From: UBA3006 sp031401235
GTDB lineage: Bacteria > Actinomycetota > Acidimicrobiia > Acidimicrobiales > Ilumatobacteraceae
NCBI GenBank assembly: GCA_031401235.1
Contig: JANNRJ010000028.1
Coordinates: 1 to 64,000 of the forward strand
Direction: 5' to 3'
DNA: 64,000 nucleotides
In this document: positions 34,404-43,893 of the stretch, one piece after another
Layout of the letters: every line of letters begins with the position of its first letter
Position numbering within the stretch: the stretch's first letter is position 1
Translations under genes and position numbers: made by a program
Notes under the pieces: model-generated
What the model saw: the letters and a program-made list of their open reading frames with translations, nothing else
Databases searched by the model: none
Told to the model about the DNA's origin: nothing

Positions 34404-35806
34404 GTGTTGAGTTTGTCCATAACCCGAGTGGCTGCTACCCGGGCCTGTTGAATGCACGCCGGAATTCCAATTCCGCGATAGCTGGCGCCGGTAAGCAATA
34501 GTCCAGGTGCCGCAGTCTCGAGCAATGCGTCCAATTGATTGACTCGCTTGATATGACCAGGTCGATACTGCGGAAACGCCTCGACCCAACGAGTGACTCG
34601 TGATGCATGCGGTGTGAACTCACGGCCAAGATGAAGTGCTAAATCTGCCAGGGCCATTGTGATCAGTGAGTTGTCATCGTGATGATGCATCGGCGCGCCA
34701 TCGCGCCCGAGCGAGACGCGAAGTATCATCGAATTGTCTCGTGGTTTCCAGTGCTTCCATTTGTTGGAACCGAACGACACCGCGGTCACTGCTCGTTGCA
34801 CTGGCTTAGGCACAAGATATCCAGTTCCGGTCAACTTGCTGGGCCATTGCTCCCGTGAAATGGCGAGACTCACCATCACCACCGACGAATGTTCGGCACT
34901 CGCCAAAATGAGTCCAACTTCGCGATCCAATGGACTGATAAGCATTGCGGTCTGCCGTGCCGGCGTCGCCATAACCACTGCATCAGCAATGAATGACTCG
35001 TCGGAAGTATTCACTACGAAATTGCCGCGAGACGATTGCTCGACATTCGCAACTGGACTAGAGATGCGAAATTCCGTACCTTGTTGTTGACACGCGGCTA
35101 CTAGCGCATCAATCAATGACGACATTCCACGAAGCGGAGCCGCGAACACGGCACCGCCAGGGACTCGTGCACTTACAACATCGTGGGCTGCTCGTGTCAA
35201 ACTGCCCTTACGGCGAACTAAGTCTGCGATTTGGGGCATCCCATCCAAACTGAAATGGTCTGAATCGGTGGCGTAAATACTTCCCACCAGTGGGTCAACG
35301 ATTCGTTCCAGAACTTCATTACCGAATCGTGAACGAATGAGAGATCCAAGACAGTCGTCGGTATCTTGTGCCCGTAGTTGGCTCTCATGTCGAGGAATGT
35401 ATTGTTCGGCCAATGCTCGAAGTTTGCCTTTGATGGAAAGCAACCGAGTATTTATGATCGCAGATCGATTTGCCGGAATACCAAGCATCGTTGGTTCGGG
35501 AATGGCATGCAAGCGACGATGCCAAATGTATGCCAGTCCAGTCGCGGGTTCCGTAAGTTCGCCACCCAAATTAACTTCGCGGGCGAGATCAAGTGCAGCC
35601 GAAGTACGGATCAAAAATGCGTCGGCGGATTCGTCCACCGACCGCAGTCCGGCAAATGGACTGGCACTAATGCACCCACCAAGCCGGGGTAACGATTCCA
35701 ACACGGTTACATGGGGCGCCCCGCGTTGCTGCCCAATTGCGTAAGCGGTGGCGAGTCCAGATATGCCGCCACCGACAACGACCACTCTTTTTTCGCTCGA
35801 ATTCAT
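34400..35806 (-). CDS. hemG: Oxygen-dependent coproporphyrinogen/protoporphyrinogen oxidase
   Basis: A protein of 468 residues from the ATG at 35806, 4 nt after the ferrochelatase stop. The FAD dinucleotide-binding loop is VVVVGGGISGLATAYAIG, with LESLPRLGGCIS after it and a C-terminal FAD motif LLTGASYRGIGIPACIQQARVAA. This is the HemY/CgoX family. In actinobacteria it normally oxidises coproporphyrinogen III, with ferrochelatase and HemQ following. The symbol hemY or cgoX is also used. It lies between hemH and lnt in one operon. Confidence 0.92.
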   Translation of the reverse strand: MNSSEKRVVVVGGGISGLATAYAIGQQRGAPHVTVLESLPRLGGCISASPFAGLRSVDESADAFLIRTSAALDLAREVNLGGELTEPATGLAYIWHRRLHAIPEPTMLGIPANRSAIINTRLLSIKGKLRALAEQYIPRHESQLRAQDTDDCLGSLIRSRFGNEVLERIVDPLVGSIYATDSDHFSLDGMPQIADLVRRKGSLTRAAHDVVSARVPGGAVFAAPLRGMSSLIDALVAACQQQGTEFRISSPVANVEQSSRGNFVVNTSDESFIADAVVMATPARQTAMLISPLDREVGLILASAEHSSVVMVSLAISREQWPSKLTGTGYLVPKPVQRAVTAVSFGSNKWKHWKPRDNSMILRVSLGRDGAPMHHHDDNSLITMALADLALHLGREFTPHASRVTRWVEAFPQYRPGHIKRVNQLDALLETAAPGLLLTGASYRGIGIPACIQQARVAATRVMDKLNT

Positions 35807-35810
35807 CGTG

Positions 35811-36764
35811 CTACTTGAAACATGCGTCAATGACGCGATGGGCTAGTGCCGACATCACCGTTGAATCATCGTTGACACAATTTGTTCGGGAAAAGCTAAG
35901 TCCACGATGTTCGGCGCGATTGCGGGCTTCAATATCCAAGTCGTACAACACTTCAAGGTGATCGGCGACAAATCCGCATGCACTCACCACGATGCCATCG
36001 CACTCACCCGCATTGGCGAGTTCATCGATCACGGTCAGAATGTCTGGTCCAATCCACGGCTCGGGAGTGCGACCGGCGGACTGCCAAGCAATGGTCCAAT
36101 CCACATTCTCAGTGAGGCCCAACTGGCTGGCCACAGCACAAGCAGTTGAACGGAGTTCGGTCTGGTATGAATCGCCGCTATCAATGATGCGCTGAGGAAG
36201 TGAATGCGCGGTGAATAACACATGTGGATTCGACGAAGTACTTGATATGGAATCCAACTCATGGGCCAATTCTCTGGCGATGAAATCGACAAATGCTGGT
36301 TCAATCGCCCAACTAATAATTCCAGTGGTCGTCATACCTAATGCTTCCGCGGATTTTTGAACGCGCGAAATGTACTGTCCAACCGAGTACTCCGAGAAAT
36401 GCGGTGCCAATACGAGGGCAATGATGTGAGAAAAACCTTGTCGCGCCAGATCCGTCACAGTTTCTTCGATTTTCGGGTGACTGTGCTTGAAACCAAGTTG
36501 GACGTGAAATTCTCCTGGAGCAATCTTGTCGAGTTCTCGCTCGAGTGCAATTCGTTGTGCTTCGGTGCGAGCCACCAATGGCGATACTCCGCCAATTGCT
36601 TTATACCGAGCAGTCAAATCGGCAAGCTGTTCGGCCGTTGGGGCTCGACCACGGCGGATATCGGTGTAATAGGGCAAAATCTCATCGCTGCCGGCTGGCG
36701 TTCCGTAGGACATGAGCAACACCGCAGTTTTTTTTCTGATCCCAGTAGTTGAGGCGATGCTCAT
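35811..36764 (-). CDS. hemH: Ferrochelatase (coproporphyrin type)
   Basis: A protein of 317 residues. It opens with KKTAVLLMSYGTPAG and has SPLVARTEAQ, LAPHFSEYSVGQY, the conserved metal-binding His in VLFTAHSLPQRI, DWTIAWQSAGRTPEPWIGP and the acidic SACGFVADHLEVLYDLD block. It inserts Fe2+ into the porphyrin, in actinobacteria usually coproporphyrin III. The start overlaps the hemE stop by 4 nt. No four-Cys iron-sulfur C-terminus is evident. Confidence 0.94.
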   Translation of the reverse strand: MSIASTTGIRKKTAVLLMSYGTPAGSDEILPYYTDIRRGRAPTAEQLADLTARYKAIGGVSPLVARTEAQRIALERELDKIAPGEFHVQLGFKHSHPKIEETVTDLARQGFSHIIALVLAPHFSEYSVGQYISRVQKSAEALGMTTTGIISWAIEPAFVDFIARELAHELDSISSTSSNPHVLFTAHSLPQRIIDSGDSYQTELRSTACAVASQLGLTENVDWTIAWQSAGRTPEPWIGPDILTVIDELANAGECDGIVVSACGFVADHLEVLYDLDIEARNRAEHRGLSFSRTNCVNDDSTVMSALAHRVIDACFK

Positions 36765-37795
36765 AGCGCGGTTTGCTCATGCACATGGCGCACCACTGCG
36801 GCGAGCACATCGGGGTTGGTCGAAGGCTGAACTCCATGTCCGAGATTGAAGATGTGCCCGGCGTTTCCGTCATTGTCAGCAATCACGGCATCTACTCCGC
36901 GAAGCGCCAGTTCAACAGTTCCCATGACGAGTTCAGGGTTCAAGTTTCCTTGCACGATTGTGTTGGCTCCGAGTCTCCGACGCACATCGGAAATCGAACT
37001 GCGCCAGTCCAGACCAATGACGTGGGGTCCGGCCGAGTACATGTCTTCCAGTAAGTGATCACAACCAACACCGAAATGGATGCCAGGTGCACTCGGGTGT
37101 GACGAACGTAGTTCATCGAACACATGTCGGGAATACCTAAGCACATGTTTGCGATACTGATCAATGGTGAGCGCGCCGGCCCATGAATCGAACAACTGAA
37201 ATGCGCTCGCACCGGCATCGAGTTGGCTCCGAATAGATGCAATGGAGTATTCGGCAAGTCGCGCCATGAGCGCATCCCAAAGTGAATCATCTGTTGTCAT
37301 CAATGCCTTGGTATGCACATAGTCGCGACTTGGACGACCCTCGATGAGGTAACTACCAACGGTGAATGGAGCCCCGGCGAATGCCAATAGCGGCACATCT
37401 AATTCAGCGGCCAGTAATTGGACAGTTTCAATGACGTACGGAGTGTCTAACTCCGGTTCAAGTGGACGAAGTCGTGACAGATCACTGCTGTTTCGAAACG
37501 GTTGGTCGGCCACCGGGCCCGTACCGGGGGTGACATCGATACCAAAACCGACGGCGTGAGCCGGCACAATGATGTCGCTATACAGAACTGCGGCGTCTAC
37601 GCCATAGCGGCGAACTGGTTGCAGTGTGATTTCGGCGGCAAGTCGTGGCTTTTTAATCGCATCGAGGATGCTGCCCTCCCCGCGCAAGGCCCGATACTCG
37701 GGAAGACTCCGTCCTGCTTGACGCATAAACCACACCGGGGTGTGTTTGACACGACGTCCGTCAGTGGCAGCCAAAAATGGATCGGAATTGGTCAT
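36761..37795 (-). CDS. hemE: Uroporphyrinogen decarboxylase
   Basis: A protein of 344 residues from the ATG at 37795, overlapping the ABC permease stop by 4 nt. Key blocks: PVWFMRQAGRSLPEYR (substrate-anchoring Arg residues), LYSDIIVPAHAVGFGIDV with the catalytic Asp, FAGAPFTVGSYLIEG and QLFDSWAGALT. It removes four carboxyl groups from uroporphyrinogen III to give coproporphyrinogen III. With hemH and hemG this covers three consecutive late heme steps. Confidence 0.96.
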   Translation of the reverse strand: MTNSDPFLAATDGRRVKHTPVWFMRQAGRSLPEYRALRGEGSILDAIKKPRLAAEITLQPVRRYGVDAAVLYSDIIVPAHAVGFGIDVTPGTGPVADQPFRNSSDLSRLRPLEPELDTPYVIETVQLLAAELDVPLLAFAGAPFTVGSYLIEGRPSRDYVHTKALMTTDDSLWDALMARLAEYSIASIRSQLDAGASAFQLFDSWAGALTIDQYRKHVLRYSRHVFDELRSSHPSAPGIHFGVGCDHLLEDMYSAGPHVIGLDWRSSISDVRRRLGANTIVQGNLNPELVMGTVELALRGVDAVIADNDGNAGHIFNLGHGVQPSTNPDVLAAVVRHVHEQTAL

Positions 37796-38601
37796 CAGAT
37801 TCGTTTGACGCGACCCCGCAACGCGGTGAATGCAAGCGTGAATGAGATACTTCCAACTAGGGCGATTGCAGCTATTGCTTTGAAAATATCGGTGGCATCC
37901 CAACCAGTCATTACGATGCTGCGCATGCCGGCCAGCACGTAGGTGGTTGGGTTGTATGTGGCGACATTGGCAAGCCATCCAGTTAGCGAAGATTGGGGCA
38001 CATAAGCCGTAGTAAGAAAAGCAAAGGGGAAGAAGAGCAAGAATGCATTATTGACCGCGGTTGGATTTCCTGTTTTTAGCGCAATTGCATAAGGGAACCC
38101 AGTAAAGGCGAGCCCCCACGCTCCAGCCAAAATCACGAACCCAACAATTCCCAAAATACCGGTTGCAAATCGGACACCTATTAATGCACCAATTGCGACG
38201 ACTGGCAGAGTCAATGCAATTACCAGCATCACATCTGCAACCATCAACCCGAGCAATAACGTCGCTCTGTGAACCGGAGTAAGCAACAGCCGGTCGAGAT
38301 ATCCGTCTTGAATGTCGATGACCAATGAAGCGGCCCGAGAAACTCCGGTGACCGAAAAAATCACTGCAACAGGTAACTGAAATCCCTTGAAATCGAAGCC
38401 GGGGGCCGAATTACGTTCAACGAACGATTGCAGGGATCCGATGTTGACGATGAGAAAAAAAATTGGAATGACGAGTGCGGGACCAATCGACTCGCTGTCT
38501 CGCAGAGTAAGGCGAATGGCACGGAGTGCGACCGTACTCAGGTCATGCAAGAACCCAGATCGGCGGGCATGGACGCGCACTTGTTTAGTAGTTGCGGTCA
38601 T
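37795..38601 (-). CDS. ABC-2 type transporter permease (DrrB-like)
   Basis: A protein of 268 residues with six membrane helices and the ABC-2 pattern: a cytoplasmic amphipathic N-terminus (STVALRAIRLTLRDSE), LVIDIQDGYLDRLLLTPVHRATLLLG between helices 2 and 3, and FLTTAYVPQSSLTGWLANVATYNPTTYVL near helix 5. It is the membrane half of a two-component exporter with the upstream ATPase (ATGA overlap). DrrB-type systems export drugs, lipids or glycolipids. Position before hemE raises the possibility of a tetrapyrrole-linked role, unproven. Confidence 0.9.
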   Translation of the reverse strand: MTATTKQVRVHARRSGFLHDLSTVALRAIRLTLRDSESIGPALVIPIFFLIVNIGSLQSFVERNSAPGFDFKGFQLPVAVIFSVTGVSRAASLVIDIQDGYLDRLLLTPVHRATLLLGLMVADVMLVIALTLPVVAIGALIGVRFATGILGIVGFVILAGAWGLAFTGFPYAIALKTGNPTAVNNAFLLFFPFAFLTTAYVPQSSLTGWLANVATYNPTTYVLAGMRSIVMTGWDATDIFKAIAAIALVGSISFTLAFTALRGRVKRI

Positions 38602-39581
38602 GGAGTCGGCTGTTCATCGCGACTTTGAATTCGTTCGCCGGTTGTCTGAAGAAAAACGTCGTCGAGCGATGGAGTGCGAAGTGTTATCTCACTCACCGAG
38701 ATGCCCGCCTCGGAAAGGGCAACTGCCACTGGACTGATCGCGGATGCGCCATGGGCCACCGAGACAATGACTTCATCGTGTCGAATCTCGATGTGGTCAA
38801 TTTCAGTAACCTTGGCCAGCGCCGCCGGTACCCGAGCTATATCCGACAATTGAACACGAGCAATTATCACGTCGGCCCCGACGAGTCGTTTGAGCTCGGT
38901 CGGTGTGCCCTGGGCAACCAGTTTGCCCTTGGCAATAATCCCGACGCGATGGGCAAGAGCGTCAGCCTCTTCGAGATATTGGGTCGTGAGCAGAATCGTC
39001 ATGCCGAGTTGCTCATTGAGATAGCGCACTTCTTCCCATACCGTGGCTCGACTCACCGGATCGAGCCCGCTGGTAGGTTCATCCAGAAATAGCACTTCAG
39101 GTTGATGCACTAATGCCGCGGCAAGATCAAGCCGACGCTTCATGCCGCCTGAATATGTCTTGATCCGATCATCAATCGCGTCACCAATGTTGACGATGTC
39201 AAGTAGATAATTGATTCGTTCCGAGCGCTCGGTCGGGTTCAGTCCATACAACCGACCTTGCATGTCAAGAAGTTCGCGGCCACTCTGTTTGGGGTCAAGC
39301 GCTGCTTCCTGTAACGCGACACCGATTCGTAGGCGTACTTCATCGGCTGAGTTAATGATGTCGAACCCGGCAACAGTTGCAGTTCCAAGTGTCGGTGCGA
39401 GCAATGTCGTGAGCATTCGCACGGTTGTCGATTTACCAGCACCGTTTGGTCCAAGAAACCCATAAATTTCGCCTTGTCCAACGATGAGATCAACGTCGTC
39501 TACCGCTACCTTTTCACCAAATCGGCGCACAAGACCACGAGCATCAATGGCATATTCATCGGTCGTCGTGTCGGTATTCAT
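38598..39581 (-). CDS. ABC transporter ATP-binding protein (DrrA-like)
   Basis: A protein of 327 residues. Walker A is GPNGAGKST, the signature SGGMKRRLDLAAAL, Walker B VLFLDEPTSGLDP, switch His position in TTQYLEEA (Gln-Tyr, the DrrA/CcmA variant). The extra C-terminal ~90 residues (LKRLVGADVIIARVQ...SLDDVFLQTTGE) are typical of DrrA-like ATPases. It energises the DrrB-like permease downstream. It begins 12 nt after the M48 protease stop. Confidence 0.93.
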   Translation of the reverse strand: MNTDTTTDEYAIDARGLVRRFGEKVAVDDVDLIVGQGEIYGFLGPNGAGKSTTVRMLTTLLAPTLGTATVAGFDIINSADEVRLRIGVALQEAALDPKQSGRELLDMQGRLYGLNPTERSERINYLLDIVNIGDAIDDRIKTYSGGMKRRLDLAAALVHQPEVLFLDEPTSGLDPVSRATVWEEVRYLNEQLGMTILLTTQYLEEADALAHRVGIIAKGKLVAQGTPTELKRLVGADVIIARVQLSDIARVPAALAKVTEIDHIEIRHDEVIVSVAHGASAISPVAVALSEAGISVSEITLRTPSLDDVFLQTTGERIQSRDEQPTP

Positions 39582-39593
39582 CGGTTGCTTAGG

Positions 39594-40505
39594 TTATCGG
39601 CGGCGTCGTTGCCGGTCACGTCCAGTTGAGTTCTCGCGACGCATCATCGCTTCCAATCGAGCGATGCGAATGCGTGCCGGTGGATGTGACGCGAGTGCGA
39701 CGGCGCTCCACCCGCGAAATGCATCGCTATGTCCCGAATCTACGACACGTTTGAGTGCACTCAAGAGTTCGCGACCGAATCCCATTTCCACCGCTCGGGC
39801 ATCTGCTTGGTATTCGGCGCCTCGACCAACGACGTTCCCCCATGATTGCGCAAAGAGCAGACCTGAAAGAAATATCCATGCAACACCGCTAAGGATGCCA
39901 GAGACAAGACGACCGACTAAGCGCACAAATCGATTTGGGAATCGGTCATCGAACATGTTTGTGGCGGCTTGAGCAATGCGTTGGAGCGCGAAGCCGACTC
40001 GAGCCAGCGCAATTACCGGCAGGCTCATCCATTGGGCAATTGTCAATGCCACGGTATGTCCACCCAAGTGATGGCTGAGTTCGTGAGCCAAAATACCGGC
40101 AAGCTCATTCGTATCGAGATTGTTGATCGCATAAGAAGACACAACGAGGAGATGACCACCGCAAGCAAATGCATTGATGTCATCTCCATCGGCGACAGCA
40201 AGAACAAAACGGTTTGGCAAGAAGTGGTTGGCTTGAGCAACATTTTGCCAAGCCTGGTCCAGCTGAATCAGCTCTGGCGGCGTGGGCGATCGGGCACCGA
40301 GCAAGCGAACAAATATGAGTCGCTGGACAGGACGTGAAAACAACACGATTCCCAGCAAAAGCACCGAGATTGCAAACAGCGCGAAACTCACTCCGCCTAA
40401 TATTCCAAACGGAATCCAAAAAATTGCCGTGGAAATTAGCCACACCGGCAGTAGGGCAACCACAGGAGCTAGTGCCGTAATTGCTGATGAATCAATACGG
40501 CGCAT
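39594..40505 (-). CDS. M48-family membrane metalloprotease (HtpX-like)
   Basis: A protein of 303 residues from the ATG at 40505, which has AGGTGA at 8 nt; a GTG at 40517 would lie on top of that site. Two N-terminal membrane helices, then the catalytic zinc motif HELSHH and, about 80 residues later, the Glu ligand in GAEYQADARAVEMG. Two more hydrophobic segments lie between. It probably degrades damaged membrane proteins at the cytoplasmic face. It is the first gene of the ten-gene reverse run and divergent from the lipase at 40551. Confidence 0.88.
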   Translation of the reverse strand: MRRIDSSAITALAPVVALLPVWLISTAIFWIPFGILGGVSFALFAISVLLLGIVLFSRPVQRLIFVRLLGARSPTPPELIQLDQAWQNVAQANHFLPNRFVLAVADGDDINAFACGGHLLVVSSYAINNLDTNELAGILAHELSHHLGGHTVALTIAQWMSLPVIALARVGFALQRIAQAATNMFDDRFPNRFVRLVGRLVSGILSGVAWIFLSGLLFAQSWGNVVGRGAEYQADARAVEMGFGRELLSALKRVVDSGHSDAFRGWSAVALASHPPARIRIARLEAMMRRENSTGRDRQRRRR

Positions 40506-40550
40506 TGCGATGTTCACCTCATCCAGTCAAGCACCTACACTCGATATCCA

Positions 40551-41312
40551 ATGACGGCAGCAACTCTTATTGGAGCAGAACCGTGGTCTCATATTGGCAC
40601 GAGCGACTCGGGCGTTCTTGTCGTTCACGGCTTTACTGGTAGTCCGAGTTCGATGCGGGGAGTTGCACAAGCTTGTGCCGCCGCAGGTTTTCATGTCGAA
40701 CTTCCTCAACTCGAGGGTCATGGCACCGCAATTGAAGACTTGTTGCCGGCGCGATGGAGCGATTGGTCGAGCGATACCGAAGCGGCATATCAGGCCCTTG
40801 GCCAACGCTGTAGCAAGATCGTGGTGATCGGATTGTCGATGGGCGGTGCACTGACTTTGTGGCTGGCCGCGCATCATTCAGAAATTGCAGGAATTGTTTG
40901 TATCAACCCTGTGGCCCAACCGTTGCCCGATGAATTGATCGCAGGGCTTGAATCACTTCTCCGAGATGGCGTGGCGACATTTTCGTCGATTGGCAGTGAC
41001 ATTGCTGACCCTTCAACGAAGGAGATTTCCTATGATGAAACTCCGGTAGCGGCATTGCATTCGCTATTTGTTGATGGTGTCGATAACTTTGTTGCGCATT
41101 ACCCAGATATCCGGGTGCCAATGTTGCTCTTGAATTCAGTCACTGATCATGTTGTAGACCCAATGCAAAGTGATTACTTAGTCGAGCGCTACGGAGGTAG
41201 AGTTGAGCGAGTGATGCTCGAGCACAGCTATCACGTGGCGACCCAAGATTACGACAAGCAAATCATTTTCGATAAGTCGATTGACTTCGCTCGTCGGGTG
41301 ACCGGCTCATGA
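40551..41312 (+). CDS. Alpha/beta hydrolase, monoacylglycerol lipase/esterase type
   Basis: A protein of 253 residues with the nucleophile elbow GLSMGG (S96). The oxyanion region is VVHGFTGSPSSM and the lid-side LPQLEGHGT. Candidate triad partners are the Asp in LNSVTDHVVDP and His in EHSYHVATQDYDK. It resembles bacterial monoacylglycerol lipases such as the Bacillus enzyme. It overlaps lgt by 4 nt (ATGA), so lipid or lipoprotein metabolism is a natural context. Confidence 0.88.
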   Translation: MTAATLIGAEPWSHIGTSDSGVLVVHGFTGSPSSMRGVAQACAAAGFHVELPQLEGHGTAIEDLLPARWSDWSSDTEAAYQALGQRCSKIVVIGLSMGGALTLWLAAHHSEIAGIVCINPVAQPLPDELIAGLESLLRDGVATFSSIGSDIADPSTKEISYDETPVAALHSLFVDGVDNFVAHYPDIRVPMLLLNSVTDHVVDPMQSDYLVERYGGRVERVMLEHSYHVATQDYDKQIIFDKSIDFARRVTGS

Positions 41313-42139
41313 TTTTTTTTGCCAGTATTCCTAGCCCCAGTTCGGGTTCGATCCATCTTGGGCCGTTGAGGTTGAATGCCTACGGGATGATGATCGCCCT
41401 TGGAGTCCTCGCCGCAATGTGGCTGTGGGGTCGGCGGGTGGAAGCTCGTGGGATCGCTACTCGCGACGATGTCAGTGCGATTGCAATGTGGGCGGTACCG
41501 GCGGGCATCATCGGGGCTCGTTTGTATCATGTCGTCACCGACTGGTCGCGTTTTAGCGACAATCTGGTTGACATCGTCAAAGTTTGGCAGGGTGGCTTGG
41601 GTATTTGGGGTGGCATCCCGATTGGGTTTTTCGCTGGATTATGGGTTGCGAAACGTCGTGGATTACCAATCGGTTTGCTGATGACATGTGTTGCTCCCGC
41701 ATTGGCGTTGGCGCAAAGTATCGGTCGGTGGGGGAATTGGTTCAATCAAGAATTATTCGGCAGACCAACGACGTTGCCGTGGGCGTTGCGGGTTTCTGAT
41801 TTAAATGCGATGGCCGCGGGGTATCCACCGGGGACCACCTTTCATCCGACATTTCTCTATGAGTCGGTGGCAAGTGCGCTGTTGTGCGTTGCACTACTCG
41901 TGCTGGATCGACGGATCGCGATGCGCCCAGGTCGCCTGTTCTTCTTTTATACCGCCGGATATACCTCATACAGATTTTTTATTGAGGGCTTACGAATTGA
42001 TCCGGCGCATCACATTGGTTTCTGGCGTCTCAATCAGTGGGTTTCAGTCGTGGTATTCGCCATTTCAGTCGCAGTTATATTCCAAATGCGTGGAGATCGA
42101 GAATCGAGCAAACAAGATATTCCGGAATCAACGGACTAA
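41309..42139 (+). CDS. lgt: Prolipoprotein diacylglyceryl transferase
   Basis: A protein of 276 residues with seven membrane helices. The Lgt signature is GRWGNWFNQELFGRPT, preceded by GLGIWGGIPIGF and followed by HPTFLYES and YRFFIEGLRID with the conserved Arg/Glu. It transfers diacylglycerol from phosphatidylglycerol to the lipobox cysteine, the first lipoprotein maturation step; the lnt-like gene at 32928 would be the last. It is followed by gatC after 4 nt. Confidence 0.96.
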   Translation: MIFFASIPSPSSGSIHLGPLRLNAYGMMIALGVLAAMWLWGRRVEARGIATRDDVSAIAMWAVPAGIIGARLYHVVTDWSRFSDNLVDIVKVWQGGLGIWGGIPIGFFAGLWVAKRRGLPIGLLMTCVAPALALAQSIGRWGNWFNQELFGRPTTLPWALRVSDLNAMAAGYPPGTTFHPTFLYESVASALLCVALLVLDRRIAMRPGRLFFFYTAGYTSYRFFIEGLRIDPAHHIGFWRLNQWVSVVVFAISVAVIFQMRGDRESSKQDIPESTD

Positions 42140-42143
42140 AATT

Positions 42144-42458
42144 GTGGCAAGCGAACGATCAATCAAGATCACTCCTGAGGTCGTGACAAAAGTTGCGCGC
42201 CTAGCCAGACTCAATCTCACCGCCGAAGAACTTGCTCGAACCACACATCAATTGGCGGACATGTTGGAGCATTTTCGCGATATCGACAAACTTGATTTGG
42301 CTGATGTTGTTCCGATGACTCAGCCACATCCGCTGAAAAATATTTTTCGCCAAGATGTCGTCGTAGCCGGGCTCAGCCATCAAGAAGTTTTGGACAATGC
42401 TCCGGCCACGCAAGATGGCCGATTTCGGGTACCACCGACAATCGGTTTTGATGTCTAA
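42144..42458 (+). CDS. gatC: Glu-tRNA(Gln) amidotransferase subunit C
   Basis: A protein of 104 residues from the GTG at 42144. The frame is open further upstream, but that part is only the shadow of lgt. GatC blocks: ITPEVVTKVARLARLNLTAEE, LADMLEHFRDIDKLDL and the MTQPHPLKN...LDNAPATQDGRFRVPPTIG end. It stabilises GatA and wraps around the GatAB complex. The end overlaps the gatA start by 8 nt. Confidence 0.93.
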   Translation: MASERSIKITPEVVTKVARLARLNLTAEELARTTHQLADMLEHFRDIDKLDLADVVPMTQPHPLKNIFRQDVVVAGLSHQEVLDNAPATQDGRFRVPPTIGFDV

Positions 42459-43893
42459 CGAGATGTCAAACTCGTCGTTTCCCACGGTCATCGAACTTGT
42501 GACCGACATTCGCCAAGGTGCGACGACCGCCAGTGCCGTACTTGAATCTCATCTATCTCGCATCGACTTGCGAGAAAGAGACATTCATGCTTTTAACGTG
42601 GTGACCGTCGAGAAAGCCAGGGAAACCGCGGCGCGTATCGATTCCGACATCGCCGCCGGAATTAATTGCGGACCACTTGCCGGCGTACCAATCGCCCTAA
42701 AAGACAACATGTGTACCCGTGGAGTGCCAACCACATGTTCATCAAAAATTCTTGAAGGTTGGAAACCGCCCTATGACGCCACGGTGGTCACTCGATTGCA
42801 ACAAGCCGGTGCGGTAATCGTTGGTAAAACGAATCTCGATGAGTTTGCGATGGGCTCTAGCACTGAAAACTCTGCCTTTGGTCCGACGCGCAATCCGTTC
42901 GATACTTCACGAGTTCCAGGCGGTTCGAGCGGCGGTAGTGCGGCGGCTGTGGCGGCTGGATTCGCCGCGGCAAGTTTTGGTAGCGATACCGGCGGGAGCA
43001 TTCGTCAACCTGCCGCATTATGCGGAGTGGTTGGTGTAAAGCCCACCTATGGTCTCGTCAGTCGTTATGGACTCATCGCTTTTGCCAGCAGTCTGGATCA
43101 GATTGGACCGTTTTCGCACAGTGTTGCCGATGCCGCCTTGTTGCTGGAAGTTATCGCCGGACACGATCCGCTGGATTCCACATCTATTCCACAATCGGCT
43201 CCATCACTGCAAAGCGCATTGTCGCAAGGAGTAAAAGGAATGCGTATTGGGCGCATTGTCGATCTACCTGAGGGTTCCGAACCTGAAGTACTCGCCCGAG
43301 TGGATGTCGCATTCGAAGCTCTTAAATCGGCCGGTGCCACCATCGTTGATGTCACCTTGCCATCGCTTTCGTTTGGTTTGACTGCCTATTACCTCATTGC
43401 GCCGGCAGAGGCAAGCAGCAACTTGGCCCGATACGACGGTGTTCGTTATGGATTGCGTGTGGATGCCGAAGATATAAATGCAATGTATGGAGCCACACGC
43501 GGGGCTGGTTTTGGCGACGAAGTGAAGCGGCGCATCATGCTCGGTACGTACGCATTGTCGGCCGGTTATTACGACGCCTATTACGGCAAAGCACTCAAAG
43601 TTCGTCGTGTTATTGCCGATGACTTCGCCCGGGCTTATTCCACATGTGATGTCATCCTCAGCCCGACTTCGCCGACGGTGGCATTTCCGTTTGGATCTAA
43701 AACAAACGATCCATTGACGATGTATTTGTGTGACGTGTTCACGATTCCATCCAATCTTTCAGGTGATGCGGCGATGAGCGTTCCCTTTGGTACCGGCGCA
43801 CATGGGCTACCCGTAGGCGTGCAAGTCCTGGCACCGGCCCTCGGAGAACAACCAATGTTCCGCGTGGCGGCAGAACTGGAGCGTGCCCTATGA
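42451..43893 (+). CDS. gatA: Glu-tRNA(Gln) amidotransferase subunit A
   Basis: A protein of 480 residues from the ATG at 42451 (an ATG at 42463 also possible). The amidase Ser-cisSer-Lys triad is K84 (IALKDN), S159 or S160 (GGSSGGSAAA) and S183 (GSDTGGSIRQPA). It releases ammonia from glutamine to amidate Glu-tRNA(Gln) or Asp-tRNA(Asn). The window therefore implies indirect Gln-tRNA synthesis. It overlaps gatB by 4 nt. Confidence 0.96.
   Translation: MSNEMSNSSFPTVIELVTDIRQGATTASAVLESHLSRIDLRERDIHAFNVVTVEKARETAARIDSDIAAGINCGPLAGVPIALKDNMCTRGVPTTCSSKILEGWKPPYDATVVTRLQQAGAVIVGKTNLDEFAMGSSTENSAFGPTRNPFDTSRVPGGSSGGSAAAVAAGFAAASFGSDTGGSIRQPAALCGVVGVKPTYGLVSRYGLIAFASSLDQIGPFSHSVADAALLLEVIAGHDPLDSTSIPQSAPSLQSALSQGVKGMRIGRIVDLPEGSEPEVLARVDVAFEALKSAGATIVDVTLPSLSFGLTAYYLIAPAEASSNLARYDGVRYGLRVDAEDINAMYGATRGAGFGDEVKRRIMLGTYALSAGYYDAYYGKALKVRRVIADDFARAYSTCDVILSPTSPTVAFPFGSKTNDPLTMYLCDVFTIPSNLSGDAAMSVPFGTGAHGLPVGVQVLAPALGEQPMFRVAAELERAL

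Noticed and set aside
34400..38601. Heme/exporter block as a horizontally gained island
   Set aside because: Base composition and codon feel match the neighbours and genes overlap tightly with both sides, so it looks native.
41805..42143. N-terminal extension of GatC
   Set aside because: The frame is open over this stretch but lies wholly within lgt, and the translation has no GatC similarity; the GTG at 42144 gives a normal-length GatC.
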